In this document: positions 12,727-24,000 of the stretch, piece by piece
How the letters are laid out: each line of letters begins with the position of its first letter
Position numbering within the stretch: the first letter of the stretch is position 1
Source: Paracyclopina nana
Lineage: Eukaryota > Arthropoda > Copepoda > Cyclopoida > Cyclopettidae
Assembly (NCBI GenBank): GCA_019096065.1
Contig: JAGUCH010000003.1
Location: 6,014,001 to 6,078,000 of the forward strand
Direction of reading: 5' to 3'
Length of the DNA stretch: 64,000 nucleotides
Position numbers and translations under genes: made by a program
Notes under the pieces: model-generated
Told to the model about the DNA's origin: nothing
The model's input: only the letters and a program-made list of their open reading frames with translations
The model's database searches: none

Positions 12727-13835
12727 ATGGAGGCGTCAATGAGAAAAGTTATCTTGACGATCGTACTTTTGATGTCTGTGTCGCAAAGCGATGGTCAGCA
12801 ACAAATGGGGAGAAGATCTAAGCCGCTAGAATCCGTCTACGAGATCTCCTTTAAGATCTATAAAAGAGCCATTGATTTTGCCTACACTGCCAACTTAACT
12901 GAGGATCAAAGGGAGGACCTTGACAATATCTTGGCTGAGCAGCCAAACCTCGTCCGTGACACTTTGGCCCAAGTCACTGGAGCGGCACCTGGACAAATTC
13001 AGCAAAACTTCAATGGAAACATCGGATTCGTTTACATCAGGGGACCTCTGAATGACTCCCAATCTGACAGCCTCGAAAGAGCTCTTATCCAGCACCACTT
13101 GCATTTTGCGAAGCAAATCATACTATTGATAGGTGAGCAGCAGTTTGCCTTTGTCAATAGCAGTACGTTGTAATAAGATGCATCTTTTTCCAAGGATTGA
13201 CTGCAAATGATCTTGGGATCGATGACAGCAACATGCTCTCCAAGAAGATCAAGTACTACCTGTTTGGAAAGTTGAGCGGGGAATCAGGAAAAGCCAGTGA
13301 GTACATCAATTCGGTCAACTTCATCTACTCCATGATTCGGTCCGAGCTGTCCGATTTGGCTCACCTTGGAAAGCTCAGTGCCAAGCAAACCATCATTGCG
13401 AAGAAGATCATTTCCACGCTGAACAAGGAGTCGGTGGAGTCTATGGTGAAGCTTCTGAACCTCAATGATACAGCCATGTCACCAGACGAACTTGTGTCAC
13501 TCATCAAGACCCGACGAACCGATGGCACATTGTCCTTTGATGTAGAGCTCCAGATCAAGGAAGTAGTCTACTTCAAGAAGCTCTATGCTATCAAGGCTCT
13601 GGTTTTGTTGCTGCATTTAAAACGCAATGACATTGATGTTCCTAAGGAGACTCCAACTGATTTGTTGGATGTGATTTTCTCCCCTGGAGTAGAGTTTTTT
13701 GAAAAGTATGAACCCCCTGAAGCTCCAATTGCTAAGGCAGATAGCATCCAGGCTAGTTTTCCTAGGGAATTTTTCTGCATGTCTTGCTTTCATCGTTCCT
13801 ACTCAGAGTGGAAACAACAAAATGGAATCCACTGA
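12727..13835 (+). CDS. Secreted alpha-helical protein, unknown function
   Basis: Two exons (12727-13132 and 13195-13835) give 348 residues. A signal peptide is clear: KVILTIVLLMSVSQSDG follows a short basic start, with cleavage expected near GQQQ. A second ATG five codons in would serve as well. The mature protein is rich in Leu, Lys, Glu and Asp, predicted mostly helical, with few cysteines and N-glycosylation sites such as NLT and NDS. I recognise no family. The two halves share a helical, Asp/Glu-Leu-rich style but I see no clear internal repeat. It lies between CAD and TEFM on the same strand with its own AATAAA at 13926-13931, so it is a separate transcript. Secretion is well supported; the role is unknown. 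Confidence 0.8.
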
Positions 13836-13925
13836 TTAAATACTTTTTTTGTCACATTTAGGTAAGGGTTTCTGAACTCTTAACCATCGAATGTCTGGTT
13901 TGCGCAATTCGCAACTTGAGAAAAA

Positions 13926-13931
13926 AATAAA
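13926..13931 (+). terminator. Polyadenylation signal of the secreted-protein gene
   Basis: AATAAA lies 91 bp beyond the stop codon at 13835. The rest of 13836-14156 shows no coding sequence and holds the TEFM promoter. Confidence 0.6.
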
Positions 13932-14156
13932 GCTCACTCGCAACCTGATAACATGTTTATTTTTCCGCAGCGTTATTCGATTGGTATGACACTTCTTTCA
14001 AAGCATGGCTTTTTCCTTGAACTTGAAGAGACTTTACACTACTTTTCTGGTATCGCTGCTCAATTGTTTATTTATTTAGTATTTACAATTTGAATTTTTA
14101 ACTGTGGCTCGAGAGGACTAGAGAGGACTGAAGTAGAGGTTGTTAATCTTGCGGCA

Positions 14157-15200
14157 ATGTTGAGCTTTTCTCGAAGCATTGGTAAATTTTCGTGCAGCAT
14201 TGGCTTGAGGAGGAACTCGTCGGCGTCAGTGCGAGATGTGTACAAGCTGACAGGCTACAAAGCTCCGTTCAAAACCGAAGAACTGTCGCGTATTTTGTCG
14301 GTGATAAATCAGTCACCTCCAACTGCAGAAAGTCTGGGCCATTTTGTCCCCAAGTCAGTTGTGAATAAATTATGTGAGCATATCAACGCATGTGGTCCTT
14401 TAGACGCTGTTGAGCAGCTTCTCGATGTCAAAGGAATCGAGCCTAAAAGATTGGAGAGGATATGTAAAGCCATTCTCAAGGGCCAGCGTGAAGCCAGTCC
14501 AGGCGCTGGCAAAGCCAAAAAGCAGGACATTTCTGCGCCTCACCAGTTGTTGAAGTGGATTTCTCCTGTTTTCACACCGCAAAGTTACGGCCCTGAAACA
14601 GTAATAGTTGGGTGCAAGATGAGTCTACACCATTTGTCCGTTGCCGTCGTCAAAGGTAACCGGTTACTCGAGTGGGTGCGTATCGCTCCTTCTAAAAACG
14701 CTTCTGCGGACAAAGACTTTTTCGAACAGCATGTTTTACTTGCAACCACAAAAGAGATTGTATCGAACATACCGCAAGGTGACGTCTACGTTTTTGAGGT
14801 TCAAAACCGAATATTTTTGAACGACCAGCTCATGGACATCAAGTACAAGAGTCAAATCCTTCAAACATCCGTTGTCACGCTCATGAATGCCTTGAACCCT
14901 GACATTCCAATATATTCCATGAAGCAAAACTTTGTCAACAGACTTTATGGAACTAGAGTTGGATCTGAGAGGACATTGACGCAGCAAAAAATCAAGGAGC
15001 TTGTGCTTCCATTCGGGTAAGTCGTTACCACCAATGTTTTCGTTTTAATGCTCACTGAGTTTTACTTTGCAAGGCTTGAGGTGCAAGAGCATCAATGGGA
15101 GAGTGTCTTGACTCACCCCAAGATCAATGAAAAAGAGCAAATGTGCGAGGCTTTGCTTGTGAGTTTAGGTTTAAGTCATTTATTGAGCAGCAAAATATAG
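14157..15200 (+). CDS. TEFM: Mitochondrial transcription elongation factor TEFM
   Basis: Exons 14157-15016 and 15074-15200 give 328 residues (human TEFM is 360). The start is a mitochondrial presequence: SFSRSIGKFSCSIGLRRNSS is basic and Ser-rich with no acids. Residues about 65-110 look like the helix-hairpin-helix unit of TEFM (CGPLDAVEQLLDVKGIEPKR, then LERICKAI). The second half, from about 140, has the RNase-H-like fold with VIVGCKMSLHHLSVAVV, known in the family to be catalytically dead. TEFM clamps mitochondrial RNA polymerase and makes it processive. The final exon could also end at an internal GTGAGT donor, so the last 16 residues are less sure. It converges on the GalNAc-transferase gene with only 72 bp between stop codons. 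Confidence 0.85.
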
Positions 15201-15272
15201 GCAACTTATTCATCTGGATGGCTGTTATCATAATCAAATTGCCAAATGAGACGCTCATCGTTTTCATTGCAA

Positions 15273-17134
15273 TCAGCGACCAAAACGTCCACGCTTCTTG
15301 TCACCGTCGGGCATCAGACATTTGCTAGTTTGGACATTTTTCAAGATGCCCTTGCGTCTCTCTAGTGGGTCTACGTTGACAAATTCCCACTTGAGCTCAA
15401 CGGCGCGTTCCCTTCCATCACAAACTGTCATCAGGATTGACTCACCCATGACTGAAGCACACATGTACTCGTTGCGGAAAAGGCCATCATTGGAAATTGT
15501 GAAATACTGAGAGTTTCCGACAAATGTGTGGCACTGGTACTGGCCCATTTTGTAGATTGAAAGCTTGCCACCTTCATCTCGTTGCAAATGATCTAAGCAC
15601 AGGTTTGAAAACTTTGCATTTCTAAGGCGGCCCCAATGAGTGCTTTCCTCGGCCATTTTATATTTATGTGGAATGACATTGTCTAAGTACCACTCAAACG
15701 AATGACATTTGGCATTGTCTCTGAATTTTTTTCTCTCTGACAAATCTCCAACGTCTTTGCCTTTGAGCTCTACTCGGGATAAGTAATAGTACTTCTTGAA
15801 ATGGTCCATCCACACTTCGGCCATCCTAATGGTGTTTCTACCATGGCTATCATCAGGGATCTCATAAGGATGAGTTGACCTGCAGCCAATTTCATGATAA
15901 AAATACCCCTTTTTCTTGTGAAGAAGAATTGCGTTATGATTTAGCTACCTGAAAATGTGTCCCACATGAGAACATGGAACAGTTTCCATGCGTCCTCCAC
16001 ACATCCAAACTCTGAATGACAGCTCTAGGTTCTCTCCTCCCCAACCAATCATACCAGGATCGTATCCTCCAACTTCCCAGAAATACTTTCGGTTGACTGC
16101 AAAAAGGCCACCAGCCATGGTCGGAGTTGGTGCAGGATCACTGGCCTTTCTATTCTTGTCGACATATTTTTCCCACGTAAAGTGTCCAGACCAAGTGAAA
16201 GCTCCCACGCTCGCATCAACTCCTCCCTATGAATAGTTCTGAAGCCGGGAAAGAGATGGAAAGTGATTGTGAAAATTACCGAAGAGCCCAAAAACGTGAT
16301 GGATCTGTCATCTATACCATCAATGCTAGGAATGACAAAGGACTTGGGTGAATCTTTGATTCGCTGAGCCAAAGGCTCCAGCCATCCTTCAGTGGCCTCG
16401 CAATGAGCGTCTAGAAAGACAATCATGTCTGACGTAGACCACTCAGCGCCAGCCAATCTTGCACCAACCAGTCCGATTTGGCTTGGTAGGACGCGTAGCT
16501 TTATGACAGGGTAACCAGGGCCGCTTAGGCGGTGCTTGATGTACAAAGGCAAGACTTTGGATATTTCATCACTAGTTGATCCATCATCAACGAGGACAAT
16601 TTCATTTAGCATTGCTTTGGGACTTCTTAGAATGCAGCTCCAGACTGTGCGGAGCACAGCAGACAAAGCCTCATTGCTAAATATTAGAATCACAGTTGCA
16701 GTTGGTAGGTTGAAGGGGTTGTCATAGACAATAGCTTTGCATTCTTGATGTCTGACATCCGGCAAAGTGCGCTTGAGACTGATCACATCACTGACAAACT
16801 TGTTGAAGCTGTAGAGCTTCAATTGCTCCTTGATATTATCTTGAGTCTGCTCCTTGGGCAAGCTGACACCTTGGCCATTCATGCCCAGCTCTGGCCTCAC
16901 TTTGGCCTCAAAGTCCAAGAGCTCTTGAGGATCCGGACCAGGGTGGACTTTGGTGAGATCATTTTTGAACAACACTTGTCCTTCAGGCACGACGATGACA
17001 CCAGTTCGGTCTTGCTTGAACACTCGCACAACAATCATTATCATAGCTATGCTGTAAATAACAGCCATAGTGTATTTGACAGGACTCCATGCTTTGCTAT
17101 TCCGGAGCTGCAGAACGGAGAGGCGCAAATTCAT
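15273..17134 (-). CDS. Polypeptide N-acetylgalactosaminyltransferase (GT27)
   Basis: Three exons on the minus strand (17134-16280, 16226-15949, 15879-15273) give 579 residues. It is a Golgi type II membrane enzyme that starts mucin-type O-glycosylation by moving GalNAc from UDP-GalNAc to Ser/Thr. A membrane anchor lies at about residues 21-40 (YTMAVIYSIAMIMIVV), followed by a stem. The GT-A domain has the metal-binding DAH of FLDAHCEATEGW, and the Gal/GalNAc-T signature GYDPGMIGWGGENLELSFR. A C-terminal ricin-type lectin domain occupies roughly the last 140 residues. Introns are 53 and 69 bp. An AATAAA on this strand at 15184-15179 falls inside the last TEFM exon, so the two mature RNAs overlap. 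The family is certain; I cannot tell which isoform. Confidence 0.93.
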
Positions 17135-18042
17135 TTTAATATATTCAAAGCTGATGGATAATTTCGCGAGCTTTGTGATGCAGGCTATTTCCCATTTTCA
17201 CTTGTTGAGTGACGTGGATTGCTTCCTTTCCTTGATTATGCTGTTGTGATTTGTGAAATCATGCACTTGTGCGCGCAACAATTGTACAGTTAGTCACGCA
17301 ACCTTTTCTGACAAGGAAAAAGAGGGGAAAATAAAGCGTGCTAGAACGTACTTTGTAAACCAGTATTCGTGAACAAAAAATAATATCAGGCCACATAATT
17401 TGCATTTTTTGCTGCCTTTTCCAAAAAATGCAATGCTGCGCTGCCAATGAACTTCCTCTGCTATTTAACACTGCTTTAAGAGCAGCGTTAGCAGGTACGC
17501 TTGTTGCTATATTCCAGAGTAATCAAGTTTGCCTCAATTAGCATTAGTGATTCTATAAAAAAAACTCTGGGCGAGAATAATTTTGTACGAACGTACTATC
17601 AGCGTTCCGAAAGAAACAATAGTGCAACATAGGATTGTGTATGCTTAGGTCCACGAAGTCGAAGAAGGCGAATTTTTTTCTCTCATCTGCGATGCATTTA
17701 TGCTAACCTCGATCTCTACGCTGCGTTGTGATGCAATCGAGCGCAGCTAAAGAAAACGAAAAAACCTTCAATTGGCCGCTGCGAAACTCATAGCATCGAT
17801 GGGGTTAATTATCACGTAATCACCTTACATGTAAGCTTATACGAAAATCCCGAATAGACATGAGCAAAAGAAGCAAAATAACAAAGATAAAAATAAACGC
17901 ATGCAGCAACAAAGAAAAACTTATATGGTGCTCAAAATGCTTCGTGAGTTGAGGTTGATGCCATTGTTTGAGGCACCATACTTGCCAGTCTGCATTTTTT
18001 CACAAATATTTTCTGAAGAGGATCGCATTCAGTCTTGCCAAA
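17135..18042. other. Intergenic: divergent promoters of GalNAc-transferase and dumpy-like gene
   Basis: No convincing coding sequence. The stretch separates two genes read away from each other and must hold both promoters. I see no strong repeat or RNA gene. Confidence 0.5.
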
Positions 18043-21000
18043 ATGGTCGTTGGTGCCACATTTGTTCTATTTGCCATCAATGTGGCATGCTTAGCAAGTG
18101 GGCAAAACCCTTGTGATAATAACCCTTGTGGTGTCAACGCTCAATGTCTCACCCAGTTATCATCAGGATCAGGAAGGCCTGTTATCTCGTGTCAATGCCT
18201 CCCAGGTACGAACTATCTAATTATTACTAATTGTCTAATTATGCTTTACGCTCGGCGCATTTCTAAGGAATCATCGTTACGTCGTTCAGTGAGAGCTTCA
18301 GTTCGTACTTTGATATGACAGCGCTGTGTTACGTAAAGCATTATGCATCATGTCGATCAGCTGCAAAAGCAATGTTAAGCTCAAATTTGCGTTGAATAAA
18401 CATTCTGAGAAATCTCGCAGGGTTCACGCAGGGCGATCCTTTCAGTGGCTGTGAGCCCGTGGGAGGACCACTTTTGCCTGACAGTGACTACTTTGAGGCT
18501 GAGGACGAGGAAGAGGGACTCATACCGTTTTCTAGCACTACAATCTCCACCACAACTCTTACAACTACGGATAGGCCGCACGTGTTTCCTACCAGACCCA
18601 CTGTGATTGGGTTTGATGACTCGGGCAAAAAAATCACGTTGCATCAAGCGCCGTCGGATGATATTCCATTTCTCAGAAATGACTTTACAGTGAACGCGGA
18701 TAACTCTCCATCTGAGCTTGACCTTGCGAAGATATTCACTGAGGGTAATTTTTCGTTTTCTTCTCCGTTGTGGAAAAATTTCATGCTCAACATATTTCTG
18801 CCGATATTCTAGAGTGCTTGGTGAGCGAAGACTGCCCCAATGCGGAATATTGTGACCTCGCTTCAAATACTTGCAAAACTGCCTGCTCATTGAACAGTAA
18901 GTACTCTTGTATATATTTAATTTTTAAGTCATACCTTTAGCTTTATATACAGTCTGACCGTTCAAAATTGGACGGTACGGTAATCTAAACTTTTTGTCAC
19001 ATATTCAATAAATACAGGACTTTTAAATGATATAGCTGGAAAGATTGAGCCTTTTTCCATCTTTTTTGTACAAGTAGAAAAAATCAATTTAAAAAGGAAA
19101 AAACCGGGACAATTAAATTTACCCATGGCATCCCAGATAATTGTCAAAAAAATACTGATACATCATTTTTATTATGCAGTCAAACAGAATTCACATAAAT
19201 ATTTTTCATTTTGTTAGAAAACAAAAAAGATGTCCAAAGGTTCAAGCTTTCCAACGACACCCATTAAGCCTAAAAATTCATGAATTCATAACACAAACTT
19301 TTGATTCCCGCATCGTCCAATTTTGAACGGTCAGACTGTATATATAGTAGTAGTATAGTCTGGTTTTATTGAGACACTCGATCCGGATCGCGCAATAATC
19401 CGAATTCGGTACATGAAATATTTTAACATACTATGGCGCTAGAATTTAGATTTCAACATAACAGCAAGTTTACGAACGTCCTTTAAGCACACGTTGAATT
19501 TGCGAAAGAACAAACTGTCGTCCAAGTTGCCCTTTGCTACTTGCCGCCTCATAACCACGTTGAGGTACTTGCTCCTTAAATTAACCAGCTTAGGCATGCT
19601 CTTCTTGTCCAGTTGGGAGAAGACCAAAAGTAGCCAAAATAGCCGGAACGTCGTGTCATCCTTGACCATGCGGCCAATGGACTTAAACAGGCGTTCAAGC
19701 TCCATCTCTTCACTTGGCGCGTAGAAGTTGTTTGAAATCATAGAGATTGCTTTGAATTTTCGCAGCTTCGATGAATATTCAGCATCCATCACTTTAGTAT
19801 CTTCCATGCCAACCGCGGATAGAAATTGCTCATGGAGGAGCTGACATGATTCTAGTTTGGCGACGGCAAGCGCTAGCCCAAAGTGGTAGTTTTTCTTCCA
19901 AATCTTGTTTTGCTGAGGAACGGTCAAATCGTTGTATTCTGCGTGCATTTTCATCACTCGTCTGGTTCGCTCCCCAAAAACGCTCAACGTTTCAGGGATG
20001 AGGATTTCGCGCTCGTTGCGCTTCATTTGAGCTCTCGAAATAAGGTTGTTCATGAAATCATCCCCCAAGCAAACGGCATTGGTGCTTTCCACCAGCGACT
20101 TAAGTTGGTAATTGAGCCACTTTTCCTCCTCAATGGTATATCTGAAATACGAGCAAGGTGAGAGTACGTTGCAATCTGGCTAGCTTAAAAAACTAGAGAA
20201 CATGAGTAGCAGCCAGAAAGATCCGGCTTTGAAAAAGCTTGTATACATAGCATGCTACATAGCTATATAGTGTGCTACAGCACAGCTTGGAACGAGGTAG
20301 CCTGAACTGCTAAACACAGCACAATGGCCGCATCGCGCGGACACAGAATTTCGCAGTACACGACGACAGTTAAAATGCTTCATCCAGGCATGTGTTCTGC
20401 TACAAAAGAACTACGTACTGCATAGCTGCATGGAAGGCAAAGTACAATCCGCATACCTAGGTACGAACTCCAACGCGGTGTCATAGCACACAAGAGCACC
20501 CTTCTCCTCGGGTTGCGGCTCTTCCGACCAGGACACGTGCTGAGCAAAAAATTGTGCCATCTTTTCGCAATCGGCTATCACATCTGTCAGGAGGCTGGGC
20601 TTGTCCTCCGAATCGCCATGGGCGGCTAGCAGTCGGCTGGCATAGGCGAAATTCTGATGAACATTGAAGGGGTCCTCAAAGACCATCGAGGGTTCGGTTT
20701 GGAAGAGCAGGAGAAGGCACAAGAGGGGGAAGTTGGTGACGGTGCCATGCCTGCGGATGCTCTTGATGCAGGCCCCGTAATCGGCCAAGTTTGCGCGCGC
20801 ATCAAACAGCCGCATGGCTGCGTTCAACTTCTTCAGCGACACCTTGCAAAGCTCGTCCTCGTCCTCTTCGCTGAGCTTTTGAGGCCCAACGAGCCACATG
20901 ATTTGCTCCTGGCCGGTTTTACTCGAAAAGTACCTGGCAAGGACAAATTGGACGTAGAGCGGCGCGTTTTTGGCCAGCAACTTCCTGCGGTCCGAGGCTG

Positions 21001-24000
21001 GCAAGCTGAGGAAGTCGGGCTGCATCAGAGCGAAATGCCTGAACTGGTGCACCAGGACTGACACGTGGTCCAATAGGAGCTTTCTCGAAGTCATCAGCCC
21101 CTCCATCTTGTGATGCTTGAGGAGGGCGGCCCTGAAGGCGGGCTCGGTGTTCATTTGGATGCAGGAGAGGTTGTAGCTTCGCACCACGGCCTCCACGCGT
21201 TTGGCCTCGTCCTCGGCGCCATCGTCGAAGGAGCTCATCAGCTTCAGCCTCTTCTTGAGGGGAGCCTTGCAGATCATGTCTGGGCAAACTGTCTCCTCCG
21301 CAATGTCTTGATCGGTTGTGTAGCTGGTGGTGGCCTTCTTTTTCAACGAGTTCCTGAACCTGGCCTTCTTCTGGTCGTCGGTGAGTACGGCCTCGGGCTT
21401 CATGCCGACGGCCAGGCAGAGGTCGTAGCGGCATTTCTGGCATTTGCGCCTGGTCTTCACGTGCACCTCGCACTGGCCGCCCTTCTTGCAGGCGAACTCG
21501 GGGCTCTTGGTCTTCTGGTGGGCCCTGCGGAAAAAGGCCCTGCAGCTGAAGCAAGCCACGCCCCCGTAGTGGGTCTGGAGGGCCTGCTTGGCCACCTCCT
21601 TGCAAATGGGACAAGTCCTTGTCTCCATGGCGAATCCTTTGCTACTACTGCATTCGTACTTCGATCTCTCAATGCCCGCCGCGCTCCGGCTCTGCAATCC
21701 ACATCATCATCAGTATTCTATAGTATAGTAGCATGCGCACACACGCGCTTGGGTACGAACTCTTAGCGAACGTACTTCGTGCGGCAACGGCACTACTGGT
21801 TTACTAGGTCCGTGTACTGCGTTTTTCCCTGCTGGCGGCGGCGCAGCAGCTTAGCAAATACAGGGCGTCTATAGGAGAGCTTACATAAGCTTTCTTTCCC
21901 TATCTATGCTGCTACTTTATGTAACATCGACTGCTACAGTGACGAAGACTGTGTACTGCGCCGTTGGGCGGACCTTCCACGTAAGGCCTTAGAGGCACCC
22001 TGTATTGTACTGCAATCCGAGGTCGAGCGCTTTGGAAGCATTTCTGCGCGAGCGCAATTCAATTTTCCGCTCTTGGTCGAACAGTGATTTTTTTGCTTGG
22101 GATATATCGGAAATTCTCTTCGATTTGGATGCATAGATTTTCAATATATATGATGCGCACTAGCTGCATTATCTATTTATTTGAGCAAGCTGTTATAAGT
22201 AATAATGTGTGCATTGGGACATTCCATTCTTTCAGAGCGAGGCGCTTTTGTAGGCATGCATTACATACAAATGAATATTTTTTTCGTCCCGAGGTGAGCG
22301 ACTCGTTCTTGTATCATGCACGCGTTTTGGGAACTTCGTAATGTGCTCCGGCAGTTTGTACTCCAAAACTTATTGCGCGTGAGTGAGAAGCAGGTAGAGA
22401 GAAAACTACCACCGTGCAAAGCAATGTCTGCGACGATTCGTACTTTGCTGGCCTCAACAGGAAAACCGACTTATTTTTTCCAAGCCTAAATGATCACCGG
22501 ATTTTTGTGTTGAAATTATATTGAGGTATTTTTCAGCAAAAATGATGCAAAAGTTAACTTTGCCCTTAGGCATGTCAGAGCAAACATAGGCTTGTATCAA
22601 CTCATAACCACTTTTTCAATAAGAAAAAAAAGAACTAGTTATTGCTCAGCTATTTCAAAAGGCAGAACCAGGGCAAAAAAGCTATATAGACTGATACAGA
22701 CAATCCTGATCTCTTTTAAAAACGTTTAGTTAAGAATGAAGAGCATGTATCTTTAAAAACACGAATCGGTATTACGCTTCTTTCTCCTTCAATTTTCCTT
22801 CCGTTGGGCTCAATTGAAAGCTTGATATGTTCTGCAACCCAACGAGGCTTGAACCGGTGTTAGATGACAATGATCGCGATACGATGCGAAGACAAGTAGC
22901 AATGCTAACTAACCTAACTCTTACTTTCCAGCAAGGGGCAAGCTAACAAAGCAGGATGGCAGCCCAGGATAGGATTCAATCCAGGATGGCAATGCCAAAG
23001 ACAAGACAAGCAAAGCTTGTGGAGAGGAAGGCCTCCTTTCTGGCCTAAATGGAGCAGCCTTCTTGCAATGGCAAGGAAGGATGCAAATGAGCAATGCTCA
23101 AGAAGTTCATCTCATATAACTGTAATGTAATAGCAAAATGGTGACATAAAATATAGAGAATTGGCAGTAAACTTGGGTTTATTCAATGGCTTCTTGTTCA
23201 GTACTAAAGAAAACGCGGTGAGTTGGCACAAAAACAGCAGACTGAGCAGAGCAGGCGTAGTTGTCCATGAGCGGGAGAAACGGGGGCGGGCGGACCAGAA
23301 CATAACAGTTGTCCCCCCTTGGACCACGCTGAGGTCTTCAAGGCCACTTGGCTGCGAAGGCCACATGGCGTGTGTCCAACACAAAACGGGTGGCATTTCC
23401 TTCTTGCACAAGCCGGTTGTAGGGCAGAAGGAGCACTCGATCTTCTTCGCGAGTGAGATGCAGCTGGAAGCCTTCGTGGAGCTGCAATCCTTTGATGTTG
23501 AGTAGGCTGCATAGGGCGGCCTCCTCCAGGAGGACCATCCAAGGCTTTCCTTGGGAGCCCTCATAGCTGTGATGCTCGGGGCGATGCCCTAGCTCTTGAC
23601 AGAGCTCGCAGCGGGTCATGAGGAGCTCGCACACCATGACAGTGTGGCCCGAAGACCCGCACAGCGGGTAAATGCAGCGCACTGGGCCTGCATTGCAGGC
23701 CCCAATCTCGTGATCGAAGGATCCACAGCGTCGACAAAAGTGGGGCGCAATGCGCCCCATGTGGAATACAATGTCAATGACGTCATTCCAATTGAGCTTG
23801 CCAGGGCTCCGCCGCACGATGGCGAGAAAGTCTTGCGCCAACTTCTTGGAAACCGCATGTAGGTCGAGCGCATAGCGCCGTGAACCCTTACGCAAGTAGG
23901 TGCGTGTCGCCACGATGCCATTGATGCAGGTGGCCCTGTTCTCCTGCAGCCACATCCAGAGGGCAACTTGCCCGTCCTCGCAATGCGAGGACGAAGTTGG

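Noticed and set aside
19340-19438. A second mariner-like end next to the MITE (TAGTCTGGTTTTATTGAGAC)
   Set aside because: It starts like the MITE end but I find no matching inverted end, so it may simply be the receptor 3' UTR.
21110-21766. Plus-strand frames opposite the nuclear-receptor exon
   Set aside because: The minus strand encodes the zinc fingers; the plus frames are Gly/Leu-rich products of GC-rich antisense sequence.
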